NCBI RefSeq assembly: GCF_030812255.1
Contig: NZ_JAUSSH010000018.1
Location: 1 to 64,000 of the forward strand
Length of the DNA: 64,000 bases
Reading direction: 5' to 3'
Origin: Paeniglutamicibacter psychrophenolicus
Lineage (GTDB): Bacteria; Actinomycetota; Actinomycetes; Actinomycetales; Micrococcaceae
This document shows, in pieces, positions 35,353-44,651 of this stretch (positions are counted from its first letter, which is position 1; each line of letters opens with the position of its first letter). Both the position numbers and the translations under genes were made by a program. Under the pieces are notes generated by a model, which saw nothing but the letters and a program-made list of their open reading frames with translations, was not told the origin of the DNA and ran no database searches.

Positions 35353-37065
35353 GTGCGAAAGATCTTATCAGCGATCGCTATCATTCTTGGGCTTGCAGCC
35401 CTGGTGGTGGGGATCGGCCAGCGTACCGTCTGGGCTCCGCCCGAGACGCTGACCGCCCACCTTGCCGAAGCCCCCGCGGCGGCACCGGTGACGTTGCTCG
35501 AATCCGGTATCGGAACCGTTGCCGGGCACCCCACGGAGATCACCATCAAGGCCGAGGGCAAGTTCAGTGCCTCGCTGGTGCGTTCCGCCGATGCCCAGGC
35601 GTGGGTCGGCAAGGCCGCACACACCACCATCTCCGGCATCAACACCGCTGACACCGTTCTTGAATCCACGTCGGAAACCGGCGAGGCCGAGGTCCCGAAT
35701 CCGGCCGGCGCGGACCTGTTCCAGGCGACCGAGAACGCCGACAAGACCATGACCTACCGCTGGACGGACCCCGACGAGGGCTCCTGGACGCTGCTGCTCG
35801 CAGCCGACGGCAAGGCCGCGGCGCCCACCGACATCTCGGTGACCTGGCCCGGCGACACCGCCACCCCGTACTCCATGCCGCTGATCATCATCGGTTCCCT
35901 GCTTCTGGTCGCCGGGATTGCGCTGGCCGCCGTGCGCACCACGCCGCGCGGGGGCTCCACCGGCGGAGGACGCCGCGCCGCCGAGCGTGCCGGTGCCCCG
36001 CAGACCGGTTCGCTCCCGACCACGCCCCCGGTGAAGAACGGACCGAACACCGTGGCCAAGGTCGTTGCGACCGCCTCGATCCTGGCCCTGGCGCTGGTTC
36101 CCTCCGTGCCGGCGCTGGCTGCAAGTCCGTCGTCCTCCCCGGCCGACGGCACAGCCCAGGACACCGAGAAGGTCTTCCCGGTGGTGCTGCAGGCCCAGCT
36201 CGAGCGGATCCTTTCCGAGGTTTCCAGCTCCGTGGCCAAGGCCGACAAGTCGAAGAACGCCAAGGACCTCGATGATCGCACCACCGGCACCCTGAAGACG
36301 CTGCGCAGCCAGAACTACAAGCTGCGCAACGACAAGGTCAAGCTCGACGGCCCCTCGGCCATCGACACCACCGTCATCCGCTCGGCCGCCGTGCCGACCG
36401 ACGACGGTGCCCACTTCCCGCGTTCGCTGATGGTTGTCACCGCGAAGGACTCCGCCGCCTCCACCATCCCCACCGCCATCACGCTGACCCAGGCGGGGCC
36501 GCGGGACGACTACAAGGTCGCCTTCGCCACCCCGATGCTGCCCGGTTCGACGTTCCCCGGGATCGCCGTGGGGGACCAGTCCGTGAAGCTGCTCAAGGAC
36601 AACGCCGAGGGCCTGGAAATGACCCCGAAGTCGGCACTTGAGCGCCTGGCCGGGCTCATGGACAACGAGAAGTCCAAGGATGCGGACAAGTTCGCCAAGA
36701 ACGCGTTCCTGACGCTCAACGCCAAGGACCAGAACGCGCTGGTCAAGGCCAACAAGGACGCCAAGATCACCTTCAAGCGCCAGGTGAACGCCAAGGACAC
36801 CGTCGTGTTGGCCACCCCGGACGGCGGGGCGCTGGTCTCGGGCAACTTCACCGCCACGACCACCGCGAAGCCCAAGGAAACCGGCGGCACCATCGGCCTG
36901 GACGACACCACCGCCACGATCGTGGACGCGAAGGAAACCAAGAAGGGCATCGAGATCACCTACGGCGAGCCGATGCTCATCTACATCCCGGCCGCCGACT
37001 CCAAGGACAAGGTCTCGGTGGTCGCTGCCGAGGTCATCACCAAGGGCGCGAAACTGCTGAAGTAG
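35353..37065 (+). CDS. Large membrane-anchored extracellular protein, unknown function
   Basis: A 570-aa protein I cannot assign. Residues 1-20 form a signal or anchor helix; residues 25-172 look extracellular; helix 2 (about 177-197, PLIIIGSLLLVAGIALAAV) and, after a basic Gly/Arg loop, helix 3 (about 237-258, ending VPALA) frame a short cytoplasmic part. The remaining 310 residues, Lys- and Thr-rich, are outside and appear as two related-looking alpha/beta halves. The VPALAASPSS junction would suit signal peptidase cleavage. GTG 35353 has no ribosome site. A terminator follows. It may be a cell-envelope component. Confidence 0.65.
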   Translation: MRKILSAIAIILGLAALVVGIGQRTVWAPPETLTAHLAEAPAAAPVTLLESGIGTVAGHPTEITIKAEGKFSASLVRSADAQAWVGKAAHTTISGINTADTVLESTSETGEAEVPNPAGADLFQATENADKTMTYRWTDPDEGSWTLLLAADGKAAAPTDISVTWPGDTATPYSMPLIIIGSLLLVAGIALAAVRTTPRGGSTGGGRRAAERAGAPQTGSLPTTPPVKNGPNTVAKVVATASILALALVPSVPALAASPSSSPADGTAQDTEKVFPVVLQAQLERILSEVSSSVAKADKSKNAKDLDDRTTGTLKTLRSQNYKLRNDKVKLDGPSAIDTTVIRSAAVPTDDGAHFPRSLMVVTAKDSAASTIPTAITLTQAGPRDDYKVAFATPMLPGSTFPGIAVGDQSVKLLKDNAEGLEMTPKSALERLAGLMDNEKSKDADKFAKNAFLTLNAKDQNALVKANKDAKITFKRQVNAKDTVVLATPDGGALVSGNFTATTTAKPKETGGTIGLDDTTATIVDAKETKKGIEITYGEPMLIYIPAADSKDKVSVVAAEVITKGAKLLK

Positions 37066-37120
37066 CCAAAAGCCCCCTTCGGCGGGGGAGTGCGGGGACC
37101 TGTCGGTCCCTCCACGCAGG

Positions 37121-37178
37121 GCGCGGTGCCACCGGCACGGGGTAACGGATCCCGTGGCCGGCGGCACCGCGCTTTTTT
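37121..37178 (+). terminator. Terminator after the large membrane protein
   Basis: A long interrupted stem (GCGCGGTGCCACCGG-CACGGG / CCCGTG-GCCGGCGGCACCGCGC) followed by six T. A second small hairpin (GCCCCCTTCGGCGGGGG, near 37074-37090) precedes it. Confidence 0.85.
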
Positions 37179-37274
37179 GCGTGCCGGCGTCCGATGCCCC
37201 GGATCGCCGGGCGCGGCCCGGCCGCGGGCCGCCCCGGCCCAGTGAACCGGGACGCGGGAACCGGTGGGGGCGCC

Positions 37275-38435
37275 TTAGGAGAACACGGCGATGCCGTAGA
37301 CGGCAAAGAGCACCAGGTGCGCGGCCCCGTGCATCGCGGTGACCTGCCTGGCCGCAAAGGTCGTCACCGACAGCAGCAACGTCACGCCCAGCAGCATGAG
37401 GTTGACGGGGGTTTCGGCCAGCACGACCGATTGGCCGGTGAGCAGGCCGATGACCAGGACCGCGGGAATGGTCAGGCCGACCGTGGAAACCAGGGCCCCG
37501 TGGCAGAGGTTGCCGACCCGCTGGATCTCCCCGTTCAGGGCAGCGCGCACCGAGGTGATCGACTCGGGCAGGAAGACGACCATGGCGATGAGGATGCCCG
37601 AGAGCGCCACCGGCGCACCGACCCGGCCCAGGCCGTCGTCCAGCAGCGTGGCCATGGCGTGCGAGAGCAGCACGATCGGCAGCACCGTGACGACAAGCAG
37701 GCCCAGCCGCAGCCCGATCTCGGTGCGGTGCTCGGCCATGACAGCGGTGATGGCTTGGCGCTCCGCCGTGGGGTCCGCGGCGGCGGGGGAGTCGGCGGCC
37801 GGGGCCACACGCGGATCCACTTCCCGGAAGTCATCGGCCTGCCGGCCCATCTGCCGGACCAGGAAGAAGCCGTAGAGGGCCAGGGCCAGCACGATGATCG
37901 GGATTTGCTGCCCCCGGGTGTAGGCGCCGGCCTTCCCGATCAGTGCCGGCAGCGCGAAGGCCAGCGAGGACAGCACGATAATCATCCCCAGGTAGGCGGA
38001 GGTGCCGGTGCGGTTGTGCCCCAGCCCGCCGTGCTTGAGGCCCCCGGCCAGCAGGGACAACCCGATCACGGCGTTGAGGATGATCATCGACACCGCCATC
38101 ACCGAGTCCCGGGCGATGGTGGCGTGCTCGCCGGGCCCGAGCATCACCGCGGAAATGAGCACCACCTCGATCAGCACGATCGACAGCGTCAGGACCAGGG
38201 ACCCGTAGGGATCGCCCAGCCGGCGGGCCAGGTGTTCGGCCTCGTGGACCACCCCGAAGGCGCACAGCAGGATGACGCCGATGACCAGGACCAGCGCACC
38301 GATAAGCAGCGGTGCGGAAACGGGTGGCTCCAGCAGGGGGCCGGCCGGGAGCAGGCCGAGGACGGCGCCCCAGCCGACGGCGAGGCGCGCGATGGCGCGG
38401 CGCGTGAGGATGGAGCGTGCAGTGGGGGAAACCAC
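37275..38435 (-). CDS. Ca2+/H+ antiporter, ChaA type
   Basis: Membrane cation/proton exchanger of the CaCA superfamily (386 aa, about 11 helices). The two alpha repeats are seen as GVVHEAEHLARRLGDPYGSLVLTLSIVLIEV and FLPESITSVRAALNGEIQRVGNLCHGALVSTVGLTIP, each with the acidic ion-binding residue. Expected role: calcium or sodium extrusion and alkaline pH tolerance. GTG 38435 lies 7 nt after TAGGGT, fitting leaderless initiation; the frame upstream is not conserved-looking. Confidence 0.87.
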   Translation of the reverse strand: MVSPTARSILTRRAIARLAVGWGAVLGLLPAGPLLEPPVSAPLLIGALVLVIGVILLCAFGVVHEAEHLARRLGDPYGSLVLTLSIVLIEVVLISAVMLGPGEHATIARDSVMAVSMIILNAVIGLSLLAGGLKHGGLGHNRTGTSAYLGMIIVLSSLAFALPALIGKAGAYTRGQQIPIIVLALALYGFFLVRQMGRQADDFREVDPRVAPAADSPAAADPTAERQAITAVMAEHRTEIGLRLGLLVVTVLPIVLLSHAMATLLDDGLGRVGAPVALSGILIAMVVFLPESITSVRAALNGEIQRVGNLCHGALVSTVGLTIPAVLVIGLLTGQSVVLAETPVNLMLLGVTLLLSVTTFAARQVTAMHGAAHLVLFAVYGIAVFS

Positions 38436-38442
38436 GGAATGG

Positions 38443-38448
38443 ACCCTA
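38443..38448 (-). promoter_or_regulatory. -10 box of the ChaA-type gene (leaderless)
   Basis: TAGGGT on the minus strand with a 7-nt gap to GTG 38435. The rest of the 328-nt gap up to 38764 shows no further feature except a TAAAGT box for the next gene. Confidence 0.45.
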
Positions 38449-38763
38449 TTCCACGGGGCCGTCCCCGTGTTCGACCGATCGAACGGGCCGTCCCGTCCGC
38501 AACTGGGCTGCCACGCTGCCGTTGGGATGTGCCTGGATGCAGGGATCGGTGCAGCGGGAGATTTCCAATCACTAGGATAGGCCACCGGCGCGGCCCGGGT
38601 GGATTTGGCGTGACCTGCACCCTCCGCGCCCTCCGCGCGGGTCCCCGGAGGCGTCCCGGTATCGTCCCGCGCGGCCGCCCCCGGCAGCCGCCGCGCCGGT
38701 GTGCTTGTCAGCGGGAAGCGGACGGGTTTTCCACCCGGGCACGAAGCGGCCTAAAGTAGAGGA

Positions 38764-39693
38764 ATGACCACCAGCATGCCTGAACCCACTGCACCCTCTT
38801 CGCGCGGCGCCATTGATCTGGCAGCCTTCAAGACGCCCCACCCGGAGCCGGTCAACGGCACGGCGGACGCCGGGGCCCCCACCTGGGTGCGCTCCGTCAA
38901 CCAGGAACTCTTCCCGGAAATCGTTGCGCTCTCGCAACAGGTTCCGGTGATCGTCTCGCTGGGCAGCCCGCGGTCCCCGGCCTCGGTCCAGCTCGATGCA
39001 ACACTCGCCTCGCTGGTCGACGCGAAGGGCGGAACGCTCGCGCTGGCCACCGTGGACGCGGAGGCCGAGGCCGCCATCGCCCAGGCCTTCCAGGTCACAC
39101 AGGTGCCCGCGGTCATCGCGCTGGTCAACGGCCAGCCGGTGCCGCTGTTCCAGGGCAGCGCCGACGTCCAACAGATCCAGTCGCTGATCGAGGAATTGCT
39201 GGGCCTGGGTGTCCAGCACGGCGTCGCCGGGACCATCGCGCCGCTGGGCACCACCGCTGCCGCAACCGCGCCGGCCCCGCTGCCCCCGCTGCACCAGGCG
39301 GCGCTGGACGCCATCGAATCCGGCGACCTGCCGGCGGCGGAAAACGCCTACAAGCAGGCGCTGAACGAGAAGCCCAACGACAACGACGCGGCCATCGGCC
39401 TGAACCAGGTGCGCCTGCTGATGCGCACCCAGGACAAGGACCTGGCCGCGGTGCGTGCCGCAGGGGCTGCGAACCCCGACGACCTGGCCGCGCAGCTGGA
39501 CGTTGCCGACATGGACCTCATTGGCGGGCACGTCGAGGACGCCTTCTCCCGGCTGGTGGGCTTCATCGGCCGACACGCGGGCGACGAGAAGGAGGCCGCC
39601 CGGGCCCGCTTGGTCGAGCTGTACTCGGTGGTCGGGGTGGCCGACGAGCGCGTGGTTGCCTCGCGCCAGAAGCTGGCCCGCGTCCTGTTCTAG
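38764..39693 (+). CDS. YbbN/CnoX-like thioredoxin-fold co-chaperone without CxxC
   Basis: A 309-aa cytoplasmic protein with a thioredoxin-like domain (about residues 45-155) and a C-terminal TPR-like helical region (170-309), the YbbN/CnoX architecture. The redox site is replaced by SPRSPAS, so it cannot do thiol exchange; the family chaperone function may remain. The cis-Pro motif VTQVPAVIAL is kept. It sits where Rv1324 lies in Mycobacterium. TAAAGT is 5 nt before the ATG, with AGAGGA directly at the start. Confidence 0.82.
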   Translation: MTTSMPEPTAPSSRGAIDLAAFKTPHPEPVNGTADAGAPTWVRSVNQELFPEIVALSQQVPVIVSLGSPRSPASVQLDATLASLVDAKGGTLALATVDAEAEAAIAQAFQVTQVPAVIALVNGQPVPLFQGSADVQQIQSLIEELLGLGVQHGVAGTIAPLGTTAAATAPAPLPPLHQAALDAIESGDLPAAENAYKQALNEKPNDNDAAIGLNQVRLLMRTQDKDLAAVRAAGAANPDDLAAQLDVADMDLIGGHVEDAFSRLVGFIGRHAGDEKEAARARLVELYSVVGVADERVVASRQKLARVLF

Positions 39694-39751
39694 GATCCCT
39701 CGCCGAACCGGTCCCGCGCGCTGCCACACGCGGACCCGGCGGGCGGGAACC

Positions 39752-39799
39752 AGGGAGTGTCTTTCGCGAACCCGTCCGGGTCCGCGCAGGGCACTCCCT
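39752..39799 (+). terminator. Possible terminator after the YbbN-like gene
   Basis: Outer arms AGGGAGTG / CACTCCCT enclose an inner CGCGAACCCG / CGGGTCCGCG hairpin; only a short T run (TT) follows. Confidence 0.45.
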
Positions 39800-39926
39800 T
39801 TCGCGTCCCGCCAGCCGGCAGGGCCGCGGGCCCCGGCGGGCGAAATTCCCGGCGCGTCATCCCCGGGGACGGCACGTTCGGCGGGATTAGTCCGCAGGGA
39901 TGACGGCAAAACCACGTGGCGACTGC

Positions 39927-39932
39927 TAATTT
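39927..39932 (+). promoter_or_regulatory. -10 box of the ABC transporter operon (leaderless)
   Basis: TAATTT, exactly 7 nt before ATG 39940; no ribosome site in the gap. Confidence 0.45.
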
Positions 39933-39939
39933 CGATGGC

Positions 39940-40716
39940 ATGAGCAACTCCACTGCGGAACCCGGCACCCCGGCCCTGTCGATCCGATCGCTGGGCAAGC
40001 GCTTCGGCGACAAGGTCGCGGTCAACGGCATCTCCCTCGACGTCCCCGCCGGGTCGTTCTTCGGCCTGGTCGGGCCCAACGGCGCCGGCAAGACCACCAC
40101 GCTGTCCATGGCCACCGGGTTGCTGCGCCCCGACGCCGGCCAGGCCTGGCTGGCCGGCATCGACGTCTGGGCCGAACCGCTGAGGGCCAAGGCCGCCATG
40201 GGCGTGCTGGCCGACGGGGTGCGGCTCTTCGACCGGCTCTCCGGACGCCAGCTGGTCACCTACTCCGGTCTGCTGCGCGGCATGGACCGCGACACGGTCG
40301 CCGAACGCACCGAGGACCTGCTGCGCGTGCTGGACCTTGAAGACGCCGGGGCCAAGCTGGTCGTGGACTACTCCGCGGGCATGACCAAGAAGATCGCCCT
40401 GGCAACCGCGTTGATCCACTCCCCGCGGGTGCTGGTGCTCGACGAGCCCTTCGAGGCCGTGGACCCGGTCTCCGCGGCCAACATCCGCGAGATCCTTGCC
40501 GACTACGTCGCCCACGGCGGCACCGTCATCGTCTCCTCGCACGTCATGGACCTGGTCCAGCGCATGTGCAGCCACGTGGCGGTCATTGCCGAGGGCAACC
40601 TGCTGGCCGCCGGCACCGTGGATGCGGTGCGCGGCGGCGTCTCCCTGGAGGAACGCTTCGTGCAATTGGTTGGCGGGCGCGGGAACAGCGAGGGGCTCTC
40701 ATGGTTGCACACCTGA
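39940..40716 (+). CDS. ABC transporter ATP-binding protein
   Basis: ATPase subunit (258 aa) of an exporter of the CcmA/DrrA type. Walker A GPNGAGKTT, Q loop around the GVLADGVRLF segment, signature YSAGMTKK (a variant of LSGGQ), Walker B VLVLDEPFEAVD and H loop SSHVMD. It overlaps the permease gene by 16 nt. The substrate is unknown; the variant signature with Ala-Gly-Met is common in actinobacterial pairs of this kind. Confidence 0.88.
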   Translation: MSNSTAEPGTPALSIRSLGKRFGDKVAVNGISLDVPAGSFFGLVGPNGAGKTTTLSMATGLLRPDAGQAWLAGIDVWAEPLRAKAAMGVLADGVRLFDRLSGRQLVTYSGLLRGMDRDTVAERTEDLLRVLDLEDAGAKLVVDYSAGMTKKIALATALIHSPRVLVLDEPFEAVDPVSAANIREILADYVAHGGTVIVSSHVMDLVQRMCSHVAVIAEGNLLAAGTVDAVRGGVSLEERFVQLVGGRGNSEGLSWLHT

Positions 40717-42269
40717 TGAGGTTGAAGCTGGCGCTGCTGCGCAACTCCTTCCGGCGCAGCCCCTGGCAGCTGGTGGGCGTGTGCATCGGCGGCCTCTACG
40801 GACTGGGCATGGTCGTCTTCGCCGTCACCGGCACGGCCCTGCTGGCCGACGCGGACGCCGCACTGGCCAACACCATCCTGGTCTGCGCGGCGTCGTTGGT
40901 CACCCTGGGCTGGGCGATCGTCCCCTTGGTCGCCTTCGGCGTCGATTTGACCCTGGACCCGGCACGCTTCACCACCTTCACGATCTCCCGGCCCAGGCTG
41001 GCGACGGGCCTGCTGCTCTCGGGCTTCATCGGCGTCCCGGGGCTGCTGACGCTGCTGCTGCTCGGCGGCCAGTTCCTGGCCTGGCGCCGCGATCCGCCGG
41101 CCCTGCTCGCGGCGCTGGCCGGCGGCGTGGCCGGCGCCTTGATGTGCCTGGCCCTGGCGCGGCTGACCACCACCTCGATGGCCCGGCTGACCGGATCGCG
41201 GCGCTTCCGCGACGTCGCCGGGATCATCGCGATCATCCCGCTGATCCTGCTGGGCCCGATCATCGGCACCGCGGCCGAGGGCATCGAATCGGTGCTGGAC
41301 TGGCTGCCGCGCCTGGCCACGGTGCTGGGCTTCACCCCGCTGGGCGTCTTCGCGGCCCTTCCCGGGGACCTGGCCGCCGGGGCCTGGGGGCTGGGCGCGG
41401 CGCGCCTGGTCCTGGGACTGGCGTACCTGGGCGCGGTGCTCTGGGCGTGGGAACGCGGGCTGCACAAGTCCATGGAAAACCCGCTGGCACCGCACACCGG
41501 CTCCAAGCCCGTGGGGATGGGCGCCTTCGGCATCTTCCCCGCCACCCCGCGCGGCGCGGTGGCCGCCCGCGCCCTGACCTACTGGCTCAAGGACCCCCGC
41601 TACGCCGCCTCCATCGTGGTCGTCCCGCTGATGCCGGTGCTGATCTGGTTCACCTCCACCAACTCCGGGAACCCGCAGCTGATGCTGGTGCTGGGGCCGC
41701 TGCTGGGGATCCTGATGGCGTTCGCAATCTCCGCCGACGTCTCCTACGACTCCACCGCGTTCTCGCTGCACGTGCTCACCGGGGTGCGCGGGGTGGACGA
41801 CCGGGCCGGGCGCGTGCTGGCCTGCGCCGTGTTCGCGCTGCCGGTGACGCTGCTGGCCGCCATCCTGCCGCCGGTGTTCCTGGGCCGCACGGACCTGCTG
41901 CCGGCGATCCTGGGCATCTCGCTGTGCGGGCTGCTGTCCGGGTTCGGCGTGGCCTCGGTGGCCTCGGCACGCTTCACCTACGCGGTCCCGCTGCCGGGGG
42001 AGAGCCCGTTCAAGACGCCCCCGGGCGCCGGGGCGCGGATGGCCGTGGTGCAATTGGCGACGTTCGCGATCATGTCCGTGCTGCTGCTGCCGGCCCTGGG
42101 GCTGCTGGTGGCCCAGGTCCTCACGCACCACGCGATCTTCGGCTGGCTCGCCCTGGCGGTGGGCGTGGTGGAGGGCGCGGTGTTGCTGGTGGCCGGAATC
42201 CGCCTCGGCGGGCGCTGGCTCGACGCCCGGGCCCCGGAGCTGATGCAGGCGGTCGCGGCAAACCGCTGA
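40701..42269 (+). CDS. ABC transporter permease
   Basis: Integral membrane partner (522 aa) with about 12 hydrophobic segments and no periplasmic domain, fitting an exporter. The start MVAHLMRLKLALLRNSFRR is inside the ATPase gene (16-nt overlap), with AGGGG 7 nt before ATG 40701. The family is the large actinobacterial 12-helix permease type, often labelled as transporter of unknown substrate. The frame extends upstream of 40701 but there it only overlaps the ATPase gene. Confidence 0.85.
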   Translation: MVAHLMRLKLALLRNSFRRSPWQLVGVCIGGLYGLGMVVFAVTGTALLADADAALANTILVCAASLVTLGWAIVPLVAFGVDLTLDPARFTTFTISRPRLATGLLLSGFIGVPGLLTLLLLGGQFLAWRRDPPALLAALAGGVAGALMCLALARLTTTSMARLTGSRRFRDVAGIIAIIPLILLGPIIGTAAEGIESVLDWLPRLATVLGFTPLGVFAALPGDLAAGAWGLGAARLVLGLAYLGAVLWAWERGLHKSMENPLAPHTGSKPVGMGAFGIFPATPRGAVAARALTYWLKDPRYAASIVVVPLMPVLIWFTSTNSGNPQLMLVLGPLLGILMAFAISADVSYDSTAFSLHVLTGVRGVDDRAGRVLACAVFALPVTLLAAILPPVFLGRTDLLPAILGISLCGLLSGFGVASVASARFTYAVPLPGESPFKTPPGAGARMAVVQLATFAIMSVLLLPALGLLVAQVLTHHAIFGWLALAVGVVEGAVLLVAGIRLGGRWLDARAPELMQAVAANR

Positions 42270-42329
42270 TGTGCCCCACGCGATGCGCAGCGGACCGTCG
42301 GGTTCGACCGAGCCGGGGGATTGGCTTGT

Positions 42330-42335
42330 TAGACT
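42330..42335 (+). promoter_or_regulatory. -10 box of the DUF3039 gene
   Basis: TAGACT, 7 nt before ATG 42343. A GGAGG lies in the gap, only 2 nt before the ATG, too close for a normal ribosome site. Confidence 0.45.
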
Positions 42336-42342
42336 GGAGGAC

Positions 42343-42639
42343 ATGAGCATGCCCCTAGATCCGTTCCGCAATGATCCCCGCACCACCTCCGGCGGCGGTG
42401 CCACCACCATCGAGCGCACCGAAGTGGCCCAGGAGGTCGAGGCCGGGGACCACGAACGCTTTGCGCACTATGTGCGCAAGGAAAAGATCATGGAGTCGGC
42501 GCTCTCCGGGGACCCCGTGATCGCCCTGTGCGGGAAGGTCTGGATTCCGGGCCGCGACCCGCAGAAGTTCCCCGTGTGCCCCGAGTGCAAGGAAATCTAC
42601 GAGGGCCTCACCGGCGGCGGCGACAAGGGCAAGAAGTAG
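42343..42639 (+). CDS. DUF3039 zinc-ribbon protein
   Basis: A 98-aa actinobacterial protein with the DUF3039 core: HYVRKEKIMESALSGDPVIALCGKVWIP and VCPECKEIYEGL. The Cys residue after IAL, together with the CPEC pair, could bind zinc. It is usually found next to a DEAD/DEAH-type helicase gene, as here (94 nt upstream of it). Function unknown; the pairing suggests a joint role in nucleic-acid handling (inference). Confidence 0.82.
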   Translation: MSMPLDPFRNDPRTTSGGGATTIERTEVAQEVEAGDHERFAHYVRKEKIMESALSGDPVIALCGKVWIPGRDPQKFPVCPECKEIYEGLTGGGDKGKK

Positions 42640-42733
42640 CCCCTTCCACGCAACACGTCTTGACCCGAACCCGCCCGGGCGCGCCGGCACGCGCCCTGGC
42701 AGGGAAGATTTTTAGCGCCGTGGAGGTGTATGC

Positions 42734-44530
42734 ATGACCGATACCTTGTTCTCACTTGCAGACAAGCTGCCCATGGAGGACCGGCTTCCTCCCGCCTACC
42801 CGGAACGGGCGGCCTGGGGCACCGGACCGAAGCTGCGTGCGTGGCAGGCCGAGGCGCTGGACAAGTACTTCACCGACAACCCGCGCGACTTCATGGCCGT
42901 GGCAACGCCCGGCGCCGGCAAGACCACCTTCGCGCTGCGCCTGGCCAAGGTGCTGGTCGATGCGAAGACCATCAACCGCATCATCGTGGTCGCCCCCACC
43001 GACCACCTCAAGAAGCAGTGGGCCGACGCCGCCGGGCGCGTGGGCCTGGCCCTTGACCCGAACTTCAAGAACTCCGACGGCCGCCACGGCGCGGACTACA
43101 TCGGCGTCGTGGTCACCTACGCGCAGGTCGCCTCCAAGCCGATGCTGCACCGGGCCAAGGTCGAGGCGGCCCGCACCCTGGTGATCCTCGACGAGATCCA
43201 CCACGGCGGCGACGCCCTGTCCTGGGGAGAGGGCATCCGCGAGGCCTTCGAGCCCGCGACCCGCCGCCTGGCGCTGACCGGCACCCCGTTCCGCTCCGAC
43301 ACCGCCGCGATCCCCTTCGTCGAATACGCCGAGGGTCCCGACGGCATCCGCCGCTCGAAGGCCGACTACACCTACGGCTACGGCCAGGCGCTGCGCGACC
43401 ACGTGGTGCGCCCGGTGCTGTTCATGGCCTACTCCGGGAACATGCGCTGGAAGACCAGCGGCGGCGAGGAGATGGAGGCCCAGCTCGGCGAGGGCTTCAC
43501 CAAGGACATCACCGCCCACGCCTGGCGCACGGCGCTGGATGCGGCCGGCGACTGGATCCCCTCGGTGCTCCAGGCCGCCGACAAGCGCCTGACCCAGGTC
43601 CGCCGCACCGTCCCCGACGCCGGCGCCCTGGTGATCGCCACCGACCACGAGGACGCGCGCGGCTACGCCGAGCAGCTGGAGAAGATCTGCGGCGAGAAGG
43701 TCACCGTGATCCTCTCCGACGACGCCGGCGCCTCGAAGAAGATCGACGAGTTCTCCGCCGGGGACTCGCGCTGGATGGTAGCGGTGCGCATGGTGTCCGA
43801 GGGCGTGGACGTGCCCCGGCTCTGCGTGGGCGTCTACGCCACCTCGACCTCCACCCCGCTGTTCTTCGCCCAGGCCATCGGCCGCTACGTGCGAAGCCGC
43901 AAGCGCGGGGAGGTCGCCTCGATCTTCCTGCCCTCGGTGCCGGTGCTCATGGCGCTGGCCAACGAGATGGAGACCGAGCGCGACCACGCCCTGGACCGAC
44001 CCGAGAAGCACTTCCAGGACCCGGACTACAACCCCGAGGACGAGCTGGTCGCCGCGGCCAACCGCGAGGAGAAGGCCAGCGACGAGCTGAACAAGCAGAA
44101 GTTCGAGGCGCTGAACTCCAACGCCTCCTTCGACCGGGTGCTCTTCGACGGCGGCGAGTTCGGCACCGGCGGCGCCGTGGGCTCCGAGGAGGAACAGGAC
44201 TTCCTGGGCATCCCGGGGCTGCTGGACGCCGACCAGGTGGGAGTGCTGCTGCGCCAGCGCCAGGCCGAGCAGGTCTCGCGGCGCAAGGTGCGCAAGGCGC
44301 ACGAGGAAAGCGCCGAGGCCCCGGTCATGGACCACCGGGCGCTGATGGAGATGCGCTCGACGCTGTCCAAGAACGTCTCGGCGTGGAGTGCGCGCACCGG
44401 GACCCCGCACGGGGTCATCCACACGAAGCTGCGCGAGGCCTGCGGCGGGCCCGCGGTGGCCCAGGCCAACGCCGAGCAGTTGCAGATGCGGTTGGACAAG
44501 CTGCAGGGCTGGTTCATCGGCAAGAAGTAG
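42734..44530 (+). CDS. SF2 DEAD/DEAH-box helicase
   Basis: A 598-aa nucleic-acid-dependent ATPase of the type III restriction/UvrB-like branch. Motif I ATPGAGKTT, motif Ia VVAPTDHLKKQW, motif II VILDEIHHGG (DEIH), motif III LALTGTPFRSD, and in the second RecA domain VRMVSEGVDVPRLCVGVYAT and QAIGRYVRSR (motif VI). The C-terminal 150 residues are charged and helical. No nuclease or methylase partner is nearby, so it is not an obvious restriction system; its partner is probably the DUF3039 gene. An ATG preceded by GGAGGTG starts the gene. Confidence 0.88.
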   Translation: MTDTLFSLADKLPMEDRLPPAYPERAAWGTGPKLRAWQAEALDKYFTDNPRDFMAVATPGAGKTTFALRLAKVLVDAKTINRIIVVAPTDHLKKQWADAAGRVGLALDPNFKNSDGRHGADYIGVVVTYAQVASKPMLHRAKVEAARTLVILDEIHHGGDALSWGEGIREAFEPATRRLALTGTPFRSDTAAIPFVEYAEGPDGIRRSKADYTYGYGQALRDHVVRPVLFMAYSGNMRWKTSGGEEMEAQLGEGFTKDITAHAWRTALDAAGDWIPSVLQAADKRLTQVRRTVPDAGALVIATDHEDARGYAEQLEKICGEKVTVILSDDAGASKKIDEFSAGDSRWMVAVRMVSEGVDVPRLCVGVYATSTSTPLFFAQAIGRYVRSRKRGEVASIFLPSVPVLMALANEMETERDHALDRPEKHFQDPDYNPEDELVAAANREEKASDELNKQKFEALNSNASFDRVLFDGGEFGTGGAVGSEEEQDFLGIPGLLDADQVGVLLRQRQAEQVSRRKVRKAHEESAEAPVMDHRALMEMRSTLSKNVSAWSARTGTPHGVIHTKLREACGGPAVAQANAEQLQMRLDKLQGWFIGKK

Positions 44531-44580
44531 CCGCCCGCCTCCCCGCCGCCGTGCGGGGACGGCGGCGCGGGGAACGACGA

Positions 44581-44633
44581 AGGCGCGGTGCCTGGCCGGG
44601 GAGCAGTCCACATCCCGGGCAGGCACCGCGCCT
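44581..44633. terminator. Terminator between the helicase and pncA genes
   Basis: Perfect 14-bp arms AGGCGCGGTGCCTG / CAGGCACCGCGCCT around a 25-nt loop; it separates two convergent genes. Confidence 0.75.
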
Positions 44634-44651
44634 CCTTGCGCAGGGGGCCGG

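Noticed and set aside
42734-44530. Helicase as part of a type III restriction or phage-defence system
   Set aside because: No methylase, nuclease domain or defence partner lies nearby; only the DUF3039 gene is linked.
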